From Limanda limanda (taxonomy: Eukaryota > Chordata > Actinopteri > Pleuronectiformes > Pleuronectidae), in contig NC_083638.1 of NCBI RefSeq assembly GCF_963576545.1, positions 8,804,022 to 8,868,021 of the forward strand: a DNA stretch of 64,000 nucleotides, given 5' to 3'. The notes below the pieces were generated by a model. That model ran no database searches. It was not told the DNA's origin and was given only the letters and a program-made list of their open reading frames with translations. Within the stretch, counting starts at the first letter, position 1. Every line of letters begins with the position of its first letter. The translations under genes and the position numbers were made by a program. Positions 30,891-43,840 of the stretch are shown piece after piece.

Positions 30891-31030
30891 GTCAATCCAT
30901 CCAGAGCCGAGCCGAGCGCAGCCGCAGCCAACCAATGAGAAGCGCTCCCTGCTCTAAGTCCCGCCTCCTCCTCTTCCCCCCCTCCCTCTCCGCTCGGTGG
31001 GTCCGGGCTCCTCTGCTTCGCTCTGGCTTC
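30891..31030 (-). promoter_or_regulatory. CpG-rich candidate promoter of sema6d
   Basis: This stretch is locally rich in C, G and CpG. It holds a GC box (GGCGGG on the minus strand, 30960-30965) and an inverted CCAAT box (30932-30936), 24 bp apart, upstream of the splice donor at 30711. No TATA box is visible. It sits about 7 kb before the start codon, a usual distance for class 6 semaphorins with non-coding leaders. Confidence 0.5.
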
Positions 31031-31940
31031 CTTCCTTTCTTTCCTGGAGCCCCCTCCCCCCTATCCCTCCCCCCCACCCGGTTCTCCTCCTGTGTGACCC
31101 CGTATTGCACCCCCCCCTTTCTGTGTTAAAACCCCCATCCCCCCCCCACCCCAAACTCCCAAGTCAGCAAGAGGGCCCAGTGAAAAACCATTTCAGCTGA
31201 GTTGTGGCCAGCTTGGAGTTAAACACAGTTGTGGAAATGTTTGGACTTGAAGAAGAAGGAGGACAGACACTTTTACAGTTCTGCTTTGACTTCTGCAGCT
31301 GATCATTTATAAAAAGAGTAAAAGGTTTAATTAACAAAGAAAGCATTTTTTTTTATATATATCTACAGATTCAGAACATTTTCTTGAAAAACTCCTTTGT
31401 CTGTCTTACCTTAAAATAAACAACTTCAAGTAGCGTTTTTTTCCTCGCAAAACAAATAACTTAACATTCCTTCAAACATCTTAATCTCTATGGGAAGCTT
31501 TATTGCCCCCTATTCAGAGCTTTGTTTGCCCTTGTCTATACATAGGCATTAGGTATTCTCCATGTGTGTGTCAGCAGCGGTGTGAGTACATGTTGGCGTC
31601 TTCATGTGAACCAGTGAACGTGTCGGGTTGTTCCAGCCCTGGTCCACGAGCGCCTGCACAATGGAGGCCCATTTGCACCCCATTAGAGAAGCAGGTTAGC
31701 AGATGTGTGAGAATCTCTCCCGCATGAGCGTCCTCACCCACACACACAAACACACACAAACACGCGCACACTCTCCTGACAGCCCCCATTATGAGTTGGA
31801 GAAAGTGGGATCTGCATCTCAATACTCGCAGAGGAAACACTAGTTTGCACTGCTGATCCTCCTGATCCCGCTCTGGCACGTCTTCCATGTCTTTGTCCTT
31901 GCTTGACCCTCACTTGTCTCACTCTCTTCCTCTTTTTTTT
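31031..31940. other. Region upstream of the sema6d promoter
   Basis: Pyrimidine-rich at 31020-31160 with several poly-C tracts, then AT-rich unique sequence. No gene recognised. Confidence 0.6.
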
Positions 31941-33045
31941 TGAACTACTATCCCCTCTCTTCAATTGCCAGAACGTCTTTTCTCCCTCAGGCCCCCTAGA
32001 GTTTCTATTTTCCCTCCAGTCTTATCTCCGCTGATAGACTGAAGGCTCCGTCCATACTAATACGTACGTTTAAAATCTGTGTTTTAAAACTAAAACAACC
32101 TCCGTCCACACAAACTGGAAACGTATATCTCCTGACCATTCACGTACACTGGGCATGAGTGTGCCAGTGTGAACAGGAAGCAGATTGTGTTGTTGGTTGT
32201 GTAGTTACAAAATAATACTGCAAATGAGCAGAAGAAGGATTCATTTTCTTTGACCCACGACAAGGTGGAGCTATTACTGACATTAATTTGTTTACATTGT
32301 TCTGTTTTCACGGCTGCTACTCGGGTCGCGACTGATTAAAAACAATCAAGAATTGAATGTGGTCGACAGCGTCATCGTTTTCAAAAGGCACAAGGAAACT
32401 ACGGAGTAATGTGAACGGCCGGTGTCACCTTCACTCTTCTCCGTCTCTTGCACTCGACGTTTCCGCAAGTCCTGGGTTTCTTGTGTGTAATGCGCATTTT
32501 GAACTACTATCCCGTCTCTTCCCTTGCCAGAACGTCTTTTCTCCCTCTGTCCATACTAATACATAAGCTTAGAATTGGTGTTTTAAAACTAAAACTATCT
32601 CCGTCCACACAAACTGGAAACGTATATACCAGCATAACCATTCACGTACACTGGGCATGAGTGTGCCAGTGTCAACAGGAAGCTGATTGTCTGCTCTGCT
32701 GTGGTTGTGTAGTTACAAAATAATACTGCAAATTAGCAGAAGCTATGATGAAAAGTAACATGAAAGATTCATTTTCTTTGACCCACGACAAGGTGGAGCT
32801 ATTACTGACAGTAATTTGTTTACAATGTTCTGCATTCACGGCTGCTACTCGGGTCGCGACTGATAAAAAAAATCAGGAATTGAATGTGGTCAATAGCGAC
32901 ATCGTTTTCAAATGTCTCCTTTTGCGTTTGCAAACTTCTGCATTCAAGGCTCAAGGAAACTACGGAGTTATGTGAACGGCAGATGTCACCTCCGTCTCTT
33001 GCACAAAACGTTTCCACAACTCCCGGGTTTCTTGTGTGTGATGCG
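31941..33045. repeat. Two-unit tandem duplication, units of about 550 bp
   Basis: Unit 1 (31941-32500) and unit 2 (32501 to about 33045) both start GAACTACTATCCC and share long near-identical stretches, including GTCCATACTAATAC, CCGTCCACACAAACTGGAAA, CACTGGGCATGAGTGTGCCA and CGGCTGCTACTCGGGTCGCG, in the same order. Unit 1 has about 60 extra bp near 31988-32047; unit 2 has about 30 extra bp near 32915-32950. The motif style resembles a fish DNA-transposon family, so the duplicated unit may itself be a mobile element. Confidence 0.85.
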
Positions 33046-33430
33046 TCAGTGTCCTGTGGGGACTGAATCAGCATGAGCATCTATTACCGTGGCAGTGGGG
33101 GAAGATGGATAGATCAATGTGTCGAAGATTTGCCTAGACGCAGCCACTGAGTGTCAGGTGGGGTGAATAGATATATGGATCTGTGGGTGTCTGGTGTTTG
33201 GTCGAGGTATCGACCGGTCTTTTATCCAGTGAAATGGCAGTTTTACTGGGGCTGTAATGGCAATGTGACACCATTTCAGTGGGTTTTAATGGGTTTTCCT
33301 ACATGACTTTTGGCTTTGACAACTCTTAATCTGCTTGTGGAATGTGTTTCTCATCATAAAGTTAATTGTCACTGATGCAGCGAGATTTATTAAAGGATAA
33401 CTCACACACCCAAGGGTTTAATTTCATCAT

Positions 33431-33436
<6 letters not shown>

Positions 33437-33480
<44 letters not shown>
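33437..33480. repeat. (AT)22 microsatellite
   Basis: 44 bp of perfect AT alternation, preceded by a few CA units. Confidence 0.97.
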
Positions 33481-33482
<2 letters not shown>

Positions 33483-36049
33483 ACTACATGTATCATTTTG
33501 GGAGGGTAATGGTGATTATTTATAGAAGGTATGAAAAAGCAGATGCCAAAAAATAGGGATGCTTTATTAGTTGGATTTCTTTGCCAGAACTGAGCGGAAT
33601 CTCGTGTCCTGGGAGAACAGATGATTAAATTGCGACGGCATTTACGAATATAGCCGTGAAGCAGATGGTTGGATGACAAAGGTCTGAGAGTCTCAGAGTA
33701 TGCCTGGATTGATAGTGGGAAGGGTCCAGATGAATGTATTGATGCCAGGAGATGGAAAGACGGATGATGAAAGAGTGGAGATAGACAGAGGACAGAAGGC
33801 CTCTGCTACCACTAAAGCCTGATATACTCCCCAGGGGCCCCCTGCTGTGTGTAGGTCGACCCCCGGGGACATGTGAGGGTTGGCCTTGGGGTGCAGAGGA
33901 GAATGTGAGGGCTCGGCCTGAGGTTGGGCCTACCACACAATTCACTATCCCTACACACTCTTCTTAACTGCCTGAAATGCTGGTGCAGATGGCCGAGTGT
34001 CAAGGACGGGTGCTGCAGACTTCAAGCTGGGGCGGAGGCCAGAGGAGAGATTTACTCCATCACCACTTCCCACCGGCTATTCAGAGGATTGTGAATGTGT
34101 AATTCCAACAAAGAAAGACAAGGGGATACAGCTTGAAGGACAAAAGGTACAAAACCTTAAGTTGTCCAATTAAATTAACGGCTTCAATGCGTTGGCTGTT
34201 TTAAAAGATGGCAGGAATAACACCTCCCTAAAAATGGAGCCAAAGCATCACGATCGCCCCCTGGTGGCTGACTGTATAAGTCATAAACCGCGCCGTTACC
34301 ATGCTAACGAATGGGACATGGACCAAATTGAAGTCCAAATATATGTTAAATCAATTTTTCTTAAAGATGGTTTCTGTCGTTTCAGGTCGTTCTTATCACA
34401 CTGATTGGTAAAGGGTGTGTATTTATTGGACCTGGAAACTGTGGCTCCCTCCCCCCGATTGTACAGCACAGACCCTGGTTCCAAATGGCAGCGTTCGTAT
34501 CCAGGTTATTTTGGTTTAATTTCTAGACAGTGGAAGTGGAGAAACATCGTCCATCTTTATAAACTGTCTATGCTCAGATACAACTCAATATCCAGACTGT
34601 CATAATGAAGAGAGAACACAAAGCGAGTGGGCCAGTTCTCAGAATTGATGAGATGACGGTTACACAAACAGTGTTGTGTTAAGTAGGAGAAGAGGTTGTT
34701 GGCGTCTTGCTTGGCATTGAGTGTTCTATCAGATGGCCGCCCCTCAGGGTGGAGGCAGTCAGGACTGAGCCTCCATGGTGACCTCTGATTGATTAAGAGG
34801 CCATTTCTGGCACTCGACTGGCCCGGGGAACCATTTGTCACCTGACTGTGCAGCCCTGTTGAGAAGCTTTGTGTCTTCCAACCTACATAGAGACCTTTTC
34901 TCTAAATCCCCAGCTCGGCTGGATCCATCCAGGCCACCCATGTCCAAAATCTGTGCAGTTTCTCTGGTCCGCAGCCTTTTGGATTAGAGTAAACACCAAA
35001 TGGTAATTTAAAACATAACATATGTGGTGTCAGAAAATAACAATATTCTTGAGTTTTGCAACATTACCTGTGGATTCTTTATTGATTCTCAAAATGTGAA
35101 GATTTATGGCAGGTCCTGGTTTAATTGGGTTGTTTTCAATCGTCCCATCTGCTCGATAACAGGGTTGTAATTAATCTTGAACATAACAATGTATCTACGT
35201 GTATGATGGTTTCTTCTTCGAACAGTTTTCCAAATATTTCATTCAAAAAAGTATCAGTATTGCAATACGTCATAATATATTGAAACGTAACAGTGTAACA
35301 TGACACACACACAGCTCAAAAATAATATAGACATATATAAATAGAGAGAGCTGTTTTTTCAAAGCTGATTTAAAGTCATACCTAAAGGAATAAATACAAA
35401 AAGAGGAATAAACATGTAACAGTGTTTACAGGCCTTATAGGACAGTGACGCACTTCAGCCAACACCACATGGTTTGACATTGCAGACAATGGCCGCTGTC
35501 AAGGTTCCGTCACCTCCTGCTGAGGTAAACAGTCAACCAGAAGAATGGGGCTTTGATCCAGAAAACTATTTATGTATATGTCCTCCCAGAAAGAAATGCA
35601 TAATTTCCATTTCTGTTTGACTTTAAGTAAGAAGCAGTTCATAACTTTTTAGATCCAAATGTCAAAGGGGTTATTATTCCTGCTCTTTAGGTGAGCGACA
35701 TGTTCAAAATTGTAGATTTGACGATTAAGCCGCCCAGTGTACATCACCCGCTGCTTTTATCAAAAAAATCCATCTTAACCAAAGGTCAGAGAAAGGTGAC
35801 AAGTTTTATAGACCACGGTTTAATGCACCGACTGGAGGTGGGGCTGAAACATATATCTGTAATTTTCCGTGAAATGACCTGTGCTCTGTTTGCACATATT
35901 GCTCCTTCACCTTCCTTTTTGATGAGATTATTTTTCAGCCGAGGGAAGGAGGTAAGCAAATCTATTGTCATAACTTGTTTTCTGCTCTAAATGACTCTGG
36001 TTTGCTTTGATGCAATCCCGGTGACTGTCACATTCACCGGGGGAAATGC

Positions 36050-36250
36050 GCAGAAAGGTATGTGATAAATTTGGATATAATGTAATTGTGTTTATTGGAG
36101 TTTTCTCAGAGAAAATGAGAATGCTAATCATATTCATAGCCAGTGCTGTGGGTAATTTGCGGCCTGCGATAAGCCGCCATATCAATGTGAACTGCAGATG
36201 ATTGAGTGACGCACGTGACATTTTCCACTCATTATTTATTGATCCCATTT
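36050..36250. other. Candidate conserved non-coding element
   Basis: Unique sequence without simple repeats that is rich in homeodomain-like TAAT cores and holds a CACGTG-like GCACGTGAC motif. It has the look of a developmental enhancer upstream of a guidance gene; this is a guess from composition only. Confidence 0.2.
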
Positions 36251-39200
36251 CAGTTCCTATCTAAATGTTTTAATCCCCTTGGTTATCAAGGCGCTCACGC
36301 ACGAGAGCTATACGGAATGTTCCTGGAGTTGAGCCGATGGTGACACAGTTGCCCTCCATCTTATGCATGAAATGAATGATGATGTGGATTTAATGCAAAG
36401 CCACCTTGGCACCATTAGCGCAATGTTTCCACCAATTAAGCATCATGTCCAGGCCCAAGTCGAACACTGACATTCACTCGGCGTGGGCGGGAACCCGTTG
36501 TTCGAGGGCACGAGTTTTTATCCTTTCTGATAATGATAATAAATGCAGGCTCCCACACACTGTGTCCTTCATTACGGCATTGATCCCGTAATGTCTTTGT
36601 TAAAATCTATCAGCCCCATTAATGAACGCTGCAAACAGAGCAGGCAACCACGCAGATGATCCACGTTCCCCGGTAATGAAGTTAATGAGCTAACAGAGAA
36701 GTCAACATTTTCAGGAAGGAAGGAAATGACTGGGTTTAGATTGGAGGAGGAAAGAAGCAGGGTTTAGGGCGAGGCCGAAGTGTGAACAGGAAAGGAAGAG
36801 GTTGCCTGGTTCACACGCTCTGAAATATGGGTCTATTCCTGCGTGTGATCTGGCTGGTACCCATACGTACACAGACATGAGTGGCAAATGTACACATGCA
36901 GACAGGTGCTGTGTGTGGTACTGCCTGTCTGGTGAGCAGCTGTGGGTGGGGAGCCTGTCCTGGGCGAGGTGGGAGGTAGCTGTTGCATTCTCAGACCCGA
37001 CCACCGGACGCAGCATTTGACACAGACACACACAGACAGAGGGCAGCTGCAAGGTGCCATTCAAGGGCCCCAAAGCCAACTGCAGCCACACACACACAGA
37101 GAACACAGTGTCTCTAACATGATACTCTGCCATTGAGCGTACAGAAAGATGAGCCTGCCGCGGCTGCACATCCCATCACAGAGGGAACTTCCTGCAGCTA
37201 TATCCTGCAGCTATATATCTGCAAACAGCCCTGCCCCACAGCTCTGACCCCAACCAGCCCCACAACCTGCCAATGTGGCCACTTTATCCAACAACTGCTG
37301 GCCCAAATATTTACCTACCCTCTTACCCAACCCCGGCAGCAGCCATATAAGCCCAAGCATCAAAAACCCCATCCCACCACCAACCTTCCAGGCCGTCAGT
37401 CGCCAGCTTAGTCCTCCTTGGAGCTCGGAGGCTATCAGGGATTTAAGGGAAAAGCCCTTTATCCAGGACTTTCTCTACAGGCCGGGGCGAGCATATGTCT
37501 CATGTCAGCAAAACCATAAATGCTGCAAATGGCATCTTTTCTGCTTCTTAGAGGTGGCAAAAGTTCAGGGGGGGGAGCAAACACGTGGTATACAGTTTGT
37601 AAGTGAAATAAATTATCTGCTGAGCCTCAGTTCACATTTCTGTTTAAACATTTCATACAGCTTATTATTTATATTCTTAACTTCCGTGCGTGTGGGTATA
37701 TATTTGAATATCCTTGCAGCCCAAATCTTCATGTGCACATACAGATTTGTTTGCACTGGCGGGATGTGATGCTTCTTGCTGATTAACCCTTAGCTGGATT
37801 GTTTAGGCTAATCCGGGGGAATAAGCTCCCGGCCCAGAGGGATGCCATCGGCCACTAGATCCAGACCAGGTGTCCCCACACACAGTCAGCTGGGGGCCAG
37901 AGTGTGTGTGTGTGTGTGTGTCTTAGAGAGGAAATGGCAAGAATGGCCTCGCCTGCATGACAATAGCAAATGCTGGGAATTACAAGGAGGACCACTATGC
38001 TGGAATTCAGTGGACCATCCTCAGGCCTTATCACATTTACATCCGATGCCCTCAGCTGCAGAGCAAATGTTTAAGCTCACACCCACACCGGGCCTGCTCA
38101 TGTTGCCTCATACCAAAACACACAGTCCCTGGCTTTGGACTCCTGCCCGTTGAACCAGCTCCATTCTTACTCCTTCTCCGATCCAGCGTGTCCAGGCAGA
38201 GTTCCGGGAAATCAGCAAATACAGGAAAGCCAACGTCTGGTGTTACTCTCGGGAGATTGCATAAAAAAACTCTCATCGTGTCACTGCTGCTCAACCTGTG
38301 CATTGTGACACCCCTGATTATCCCAGAGCACCAACAATGAGGAGTGGGAAACAGAGCCGGCGTCACCTGTTCCCTTAATCAAGGTGGCATTAGGAAAAGG
38401 CAGCAGGGGAGGAAAGCAGCTGGAGAAAGGTAATCCCGTCTCTCCAGGTCAGCCATCAGACGAGCTGTGGCAGGCCCCACTAACTGGAGTCTAATTAGCA
38501 CACACCAACAGGGATATATATCGTTCTCTCTCAGAGTCGCGGTGCAGCGCTCACCCGTCTCTCCGGCCAGACCTCAGAGGGTTAATGCTTTCCAGCCGCC
38601 ACGCTGGGGGTTCGACCGGCTTCAACACGTTGCTCTGTCACACCTCCTCAGGGGATGAAGCGATAGTGGAGGAGGTGGGAGCAGACACGACGCAGAACCA
38701 TGTACGACTTTGCGAAAGTTCCACGTTAATGTTTCAGCGTTTGCGTCAGACCTGTTTCGTCCTCGCCAGACCGAATTCTTTCACACACATCACCAAAAAA
38801 ATCTGTTCTTCCAATTTGCAAAAAAACACCATTAAGAATTAAGTTCAGCCTCTGGTTACTCTAATAACTCATGTAACACGCTGTCTAAAATCCAATTCAT
38901 TTCAATTATACCGAGGTAGAAGAAGAATCTCATTAGCCAAAATGTCAAATTAGACCAAAATAATCAGCATCAATTGGGATCACAAATGGGAAAAAAAACG
39001 GTTTTCTTGTAATTTGGCTAAACATATTTGTAGATTTGTCTTTGTTATGATAATTTGTTAAATAAAATTGCACTCACCACAATAATTGCCGAAATTTGAG
39101 AACACTGTCACAACAAAGTCCAAATGGAGCAGAGCAGTGAACATACAGGTTGTAAACAAGCCAACAGTTCAGCCAGATAATCTCCACCACTCCTCAGTTA

Positions 39201-40331
39201 TAACTCTTCCGTCACAAATGGCAGTTTGGGTCATTATTCTACCATTTGGCTCAATCTGGATCTATTTATTTTTCAATTTATGATCGTCTTATTACATGTG
39301 TTTCTTGCTGCACTGGAATACTTTGGGAAAATTTGCTGCATCCCAAGATCTGAGGTCATTTGGTGAAGTTTTATTCACATTACGCATCAAATAGCTACAA
39401 ATAAAGGTGATCCATCACAAGTAACTAATACAATCATTGGAAGGACATACTAGGGGCAACTGGCTAGCAGTGCGTTTTTCCTTTGTCATACATCGTTAAC
39501 CCTGGAAGTTATAGCCCAGAATGTTAAAGCCCACGGGTAAAGAGGATATGACGCGAAAGGAAAAAGTCCTGTTAACTTGAGGAAAAGTAAGGATTATGTA
39601 CACAAGTCAACAAAATATATAACATAACTCCAGTTGTGTTTCGACGTGAAGAATTGCTACATATCGTATCTTTAACTTTGAGAGTACAGTCGTATTATGA
39701 ACCAATGAAAATAAAAACTACAACCATAAGACCGAAGTAGAATGTGTCTATACTGTGAAACTTTCACTCTTACCGACCAGGTGGAATGCGAAACACACAC
39801 TGCCACAAAACGCTTGGAGACAGTCGCGTGTGTGTGTGTGTGTCTGTCTGTGTGTGTCTGTCTGTGTGTGTGTGTGTGTGGCGGAACGGAGATGTGCAAC
39901 CCTGGCGTCTGACCCCTCACACACTCCTCCACAGCACCACTGATCTATTTCTCATCCCCCTCCCACACATGCCCTTCTTCAAGAGTGTCTCCAAATGGTG
40001 GTGGTGGTCGGTCGGGGGGGCGATGGGGGCGTGAGGGTATCAGGTGTCATTTTAAAAAGCAGTTGTCAGGACTGGCTGAAAACGGGGCATGACTTTATTC
40101 AGTCTGAGCCGCGGCCTCGGTGCCCTAACTTCAGTGGACTGGCCGTTTTCGGTGCAGCACTGAGAGCTGCTTTAATGGAACTCTATTAAGTGCTCTGTTT
40201 TTATGGGATTGATTTTTTCTCCTTCCTGTTGCGCCAAATGAATATTTCGATAGATTTCTGTGCTCCTGCCTTATATCTCCCACAGGTTCATATTTAAATG
40301 AAGTAGAGTGAAATGATTTCTCTGGCTTTCG

Positions 40332-40334
<3 letters not shown>

Positions 40335-40400
<66 letters not shown>
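40335..40400. repeat. (AC)33 microsatellite
   Basis: 66 bp without interruption. Confidence 0.97.
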
Positions 40401-40403
<3 letters not shown>

Positions 40404-40935
40404 CGGCGACTCCAGCTCTGTTCTCTCTCTCTCTCTATTAGCCTCACACACATAAGTGCATGTCTGCACACAGCTGGCGGGGATTACAGGAGAGGAAGCA
40501 GAGCCAACACACAGGGTTTCAGAGTCAAAACAATGGAGCTGGACTTGACCTCTGACCTGCGTGGCCATTCATCTGGTGATAACATCAGTCAGTTTCATGC
40601 GACAGCTCCAGAGTGTGTGCAGAGCATTAAGTGAACTCCGGGGGCAGACGCTTTACCGAGAATCGAAAAAAAAGCAACCTCGTCCTTGACAATGCACACT
40701 CCCATCTAAAGGATTAAACTTAAGAAAGTGACGACTGCAAAGTATAAGGCTATATGATAATGAATGGCCTCCATTAGAGGCAAAACCCTTTCTCTGCACT
40801 TTTTCCTGGTGTGCTGAAGTAGCTTATCTCTGTGTTTCTGTCCTACCTGGGGCTACAGACAAGTGGTATCCTGCATGTTAAATAAAGTCCCTCCACTCTC
40901 CGGGCCCCTCCCCCGTGCTCCCCACATTAAATCAA

Positions 40936-40983
40936 GTCTTCCCTTCCTCCTTCTCCTCTCCTTCTCCTCTCCTTCTCCTCTCT
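40936..40983. repeat. TCCTTC/TCTCCT pyrimidine repeat
   Basis: A tandem CTCCTTCTCCT-type array of about 45 bp. Confidence 0.8.
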
Positions 40984-42239
40984 CCACCCAGGCACTGTTA
41001 ATGGGTTCGTTCCCTGAATTATGATATCCTGGTGTTCTCCTAGTTTTCTGCTTCTGATATTACATCTACTCCCAGTTTGTGGAGAGGGGAGTATTGTCTC
41101 TCGGATAAAGACAGAATAATGAAGAGAACATTGCCTGTGTATATACCGTATGTTATGTGTGTGTGTGTGTGTGTGTGTGTCTATATCCCTGCAGAGACAT
41201 TTTAACTGTCACCCGTGTGCATGTGTGTCAGCGCACTATTGCAGTGGGATGTTAATTTTATCTCCCATCAAGCTGGTGGCCGTGTCGCGGACTAAGTAGA
41301 GTCATTTACCAAAGGTTACAGCTGCAGTCATGGATACCAGCAGATGATAAGTCATACCGATGAGCCTTATCTTGGGCAATTTCACTTTATATTCAGTGCT
41401 TTTCTCAATTTCCCTGTCTCCTTTCCTGATGCCCTTCTTTTTGTCTGTGTCCTTTTTTTTGTTCGGTTTCTTTCTCTTTCTTTTATCAGTCTCAAATCCT
41501 GCTAATTCCCCAATCCTTTCTTTTTTTTTTGTCAAAGATGAGCTAACCAGTATGTAGCTGTCAGAAGGTTATTATACACTCTGCCATTTTCAGTGGATCC
41601 ACTCGACTATATCATATCCTCTGCTATGGAGATATGGAAATGAGACAGCGGATCTCAACAGGGGCTCTCAAAACAATTATCTGTACTTCAGAGGCAGGGC
41701 TGAGCCGGGCCTGTGGCCGGTGCCCTGGGCTTCCTCATCTCTCTGAGAGGTAAATGTTGCTGAATTGACGCTTTTCGCACAGAGCACCGGCCCCGTTACA
41801 AACAAAGCTGAATGGAAGCCTTTATTTTTTTTTTTGGACTATAGTGTGTCATTGTGTCTGCAGCCATACAAGGTATTGTGTGACAGTGAAGTTCAGGGCA
41901 TTGGTTCAGCAGAGTGGATCAGTGGAGAGAGGAGGACTGAGGGGGATAAAAAGGCATTTCAATTTAGGTTGAGAAAGTTATTTTTTTAATTTATAACCTA
42001 TAACGGGAATCTGCCGAGTAACGTCTGATCTACTCTCTTCAGCCTAAGTGTCATATAAAAAAAAACAGTAGCGTAAATATACTTTAAACATGTTAAAGAA
42101 ATATATTTTAATACGTAAATGCACTGTACACAATAGTATAAGGTATTGAGTATAAGGGGCAATGCCTGTGTTGATGTCCCTTTAACAAAAACACATGATT
42201 TACGCCGTGGATTGTGTTCATCATGTTCTCTGATTTTCC

Positions 42240-42305
42240 TTTTGTTGTGAACGCGTCTGTCCCAGAGAATCTCCTGGCGTGTTCTTCACGTGTGAAATCG
42301 CAGAG
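42240..42305 (+). repeat. Dispersed repeat family X, copy 1
   Basis: TTGTTGTGAACGCGTCTGTC, AGAATCTCCTGGC and TTCTTCACGTGTGAAA, shared with copies at 44980-45065 and 58610-58680. Family not identified. Confidence 0.6.
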
Positions 42306-43381
42306 TCTGGAGAAACTCCCAAACCCGATTGTGCTCACGTGTTCCGGAGTTCCCGTCTGAAAACGGCTTTTGTCTCAATCTCCTGTTCCACTTCCCTGTT
42401 TCTTAACAACACACAGAATGTTTTCTTTGACAAAAACTCAACCGCGCTTTGTTCCTCCAATTTGCCAACGTTTTTCTAATTCTAAATTTGAAAAGCTGTA
42501 TTTAAAGACTTCATGTGAGCTCTTGCCAGCTCTATTACTGCAGGCACTTTGATGTCGGTGCCAGAGCTTTGAAAAGCCAAAACACTTTCAAATACCTATT
42601 TCATTTGTAGTAGTGTATCAGTCTGAGGGAGAGCAGCCAAACCTGCCCTCTTCAACTCTACCCCCCCCTGAAGCTCCTGGGTATATCCCTGACGGACCTG
42701 GTGGGGGGGGGGTCCCCTGATGCATCACAAGGATCACATGGAAGAGTACCGCCCTCGGCCCTTGTCAACATGGTGTCAGCAGTAAATCCATAATGAGCAG
42801 TTTGTGCGTCTGCTTTTTTGTGTGTGTGTGCCTGTGTGTTTGTTTGTCTGTTGCCTGCCGGTCTCAGCCTGTGCGTACACGTAGGGCCATGACTGATGCG
42901 TGGCCAATCCCTAGACTTTTGGGAAGATGTATGTGGGTGAAAAGTAAACTCGGTAATGAGCACTCTGAGCATGTGTATGTGTAAGATTCTGACTGTGTGC
43001 TGGCGAGTCAGTCTGTTGCCCCAGGGGCGGCGGGCTGTGGTTTCAAGCTTCAGAACGGAGGGAGTGATGAGGCAAACTGCGTTGTGTGTCAGTCGCATGA
43101 GTCCCTGTGTGAGTGTAGAGTGAGGGCTCTGCGGTGGCTGGAGTTCCCCCTTCATCAAGCGTACACGCAGCGTTCAGATGACTGTTTTTAGCAGCTGCTG
43201 CATGAAAGGTAGAAGATTTTACCAGGGGATCCAAACACACACACACACACACACAAAAATGAAAGACTGAAAGCCATTCCTGCCATTCTCCTCAGCGCTG
43301 ACACTTGATTGTGTGGGTAGACGTGATTTCTCTGCCCGAGCACGCCAGCGCTTTGGGCTGCACCACACTGACACACCTGCC

Positions 43382-43397
43382 TGAGTCAGCTGAGTCA
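43382..43397. promoter_or_regulatory. Tandem AP-1/MARE-like sites
   Basis: Two TGAGTCA cores at 43382-43388 and 43391-43397 within CTGAGTCAGCTGAGTCAG, with a third TGAGTCA at 43600-43606. Function is inferred from the motif only. Confidence 0.35.
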
Positions 43398-43840
43398 GTG
43401 CACGCACCGCTGGAGACAGGTGGGTGGACACGTACAGTGTTTGTTGTCAGAGGAGATTGGGTTGAAACGCGGCTTCGAAAAGGCTTTTCTCCTCCTCTGT
43501 TGTCGTCACGCTCTTTGTGTGGTTTATGTCGCTGCTTTTTGGCAACACGCTGGATATTTTCCTGAAAATTTCCTCCTGGGCTGTCATAACGGAAACATCT
43601 GAGTCAGTATTCCAGGCAAGCGAGTGGGCGCGTTGATGACGTTTTGTGAATATGCAACAGTTGTGAAATCAAGGGAGTATTCTGATCATAGATGATAATT
43701 ATCCTCTCAGGCTGACACATTAAACAAACATATGATTTTACCCCAAGCTTCAACTATATGTAAAAAAAAAAAAATTAAAGGTAACTTACAGTAACACATT
43801 TAAACGTATTAAAGTAACAACGTGGAAAACAAAACACCTG

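Larger units (their letters stand above)
33046..43840. other. Upstream intergenic DNA, first part
   Basis: Mostly unique sequence with the listed microsatellites, short (GT)n runs at 37902-37921 and 41158-41180, and a 13-bp perfect tandem CCTGCAGCTATAT at 37191-37216. Open frames of up to 164 codons occur but none resembles a known protein or has splice support. Confidence 0.65.

Noticed and set aside
36711..37769. Open frames of 152 (minus) and 164 (plus) codons
   Set aside because: Composition is that of non-coding DNA, with no homology recognised and overlapping open frames on both strands.
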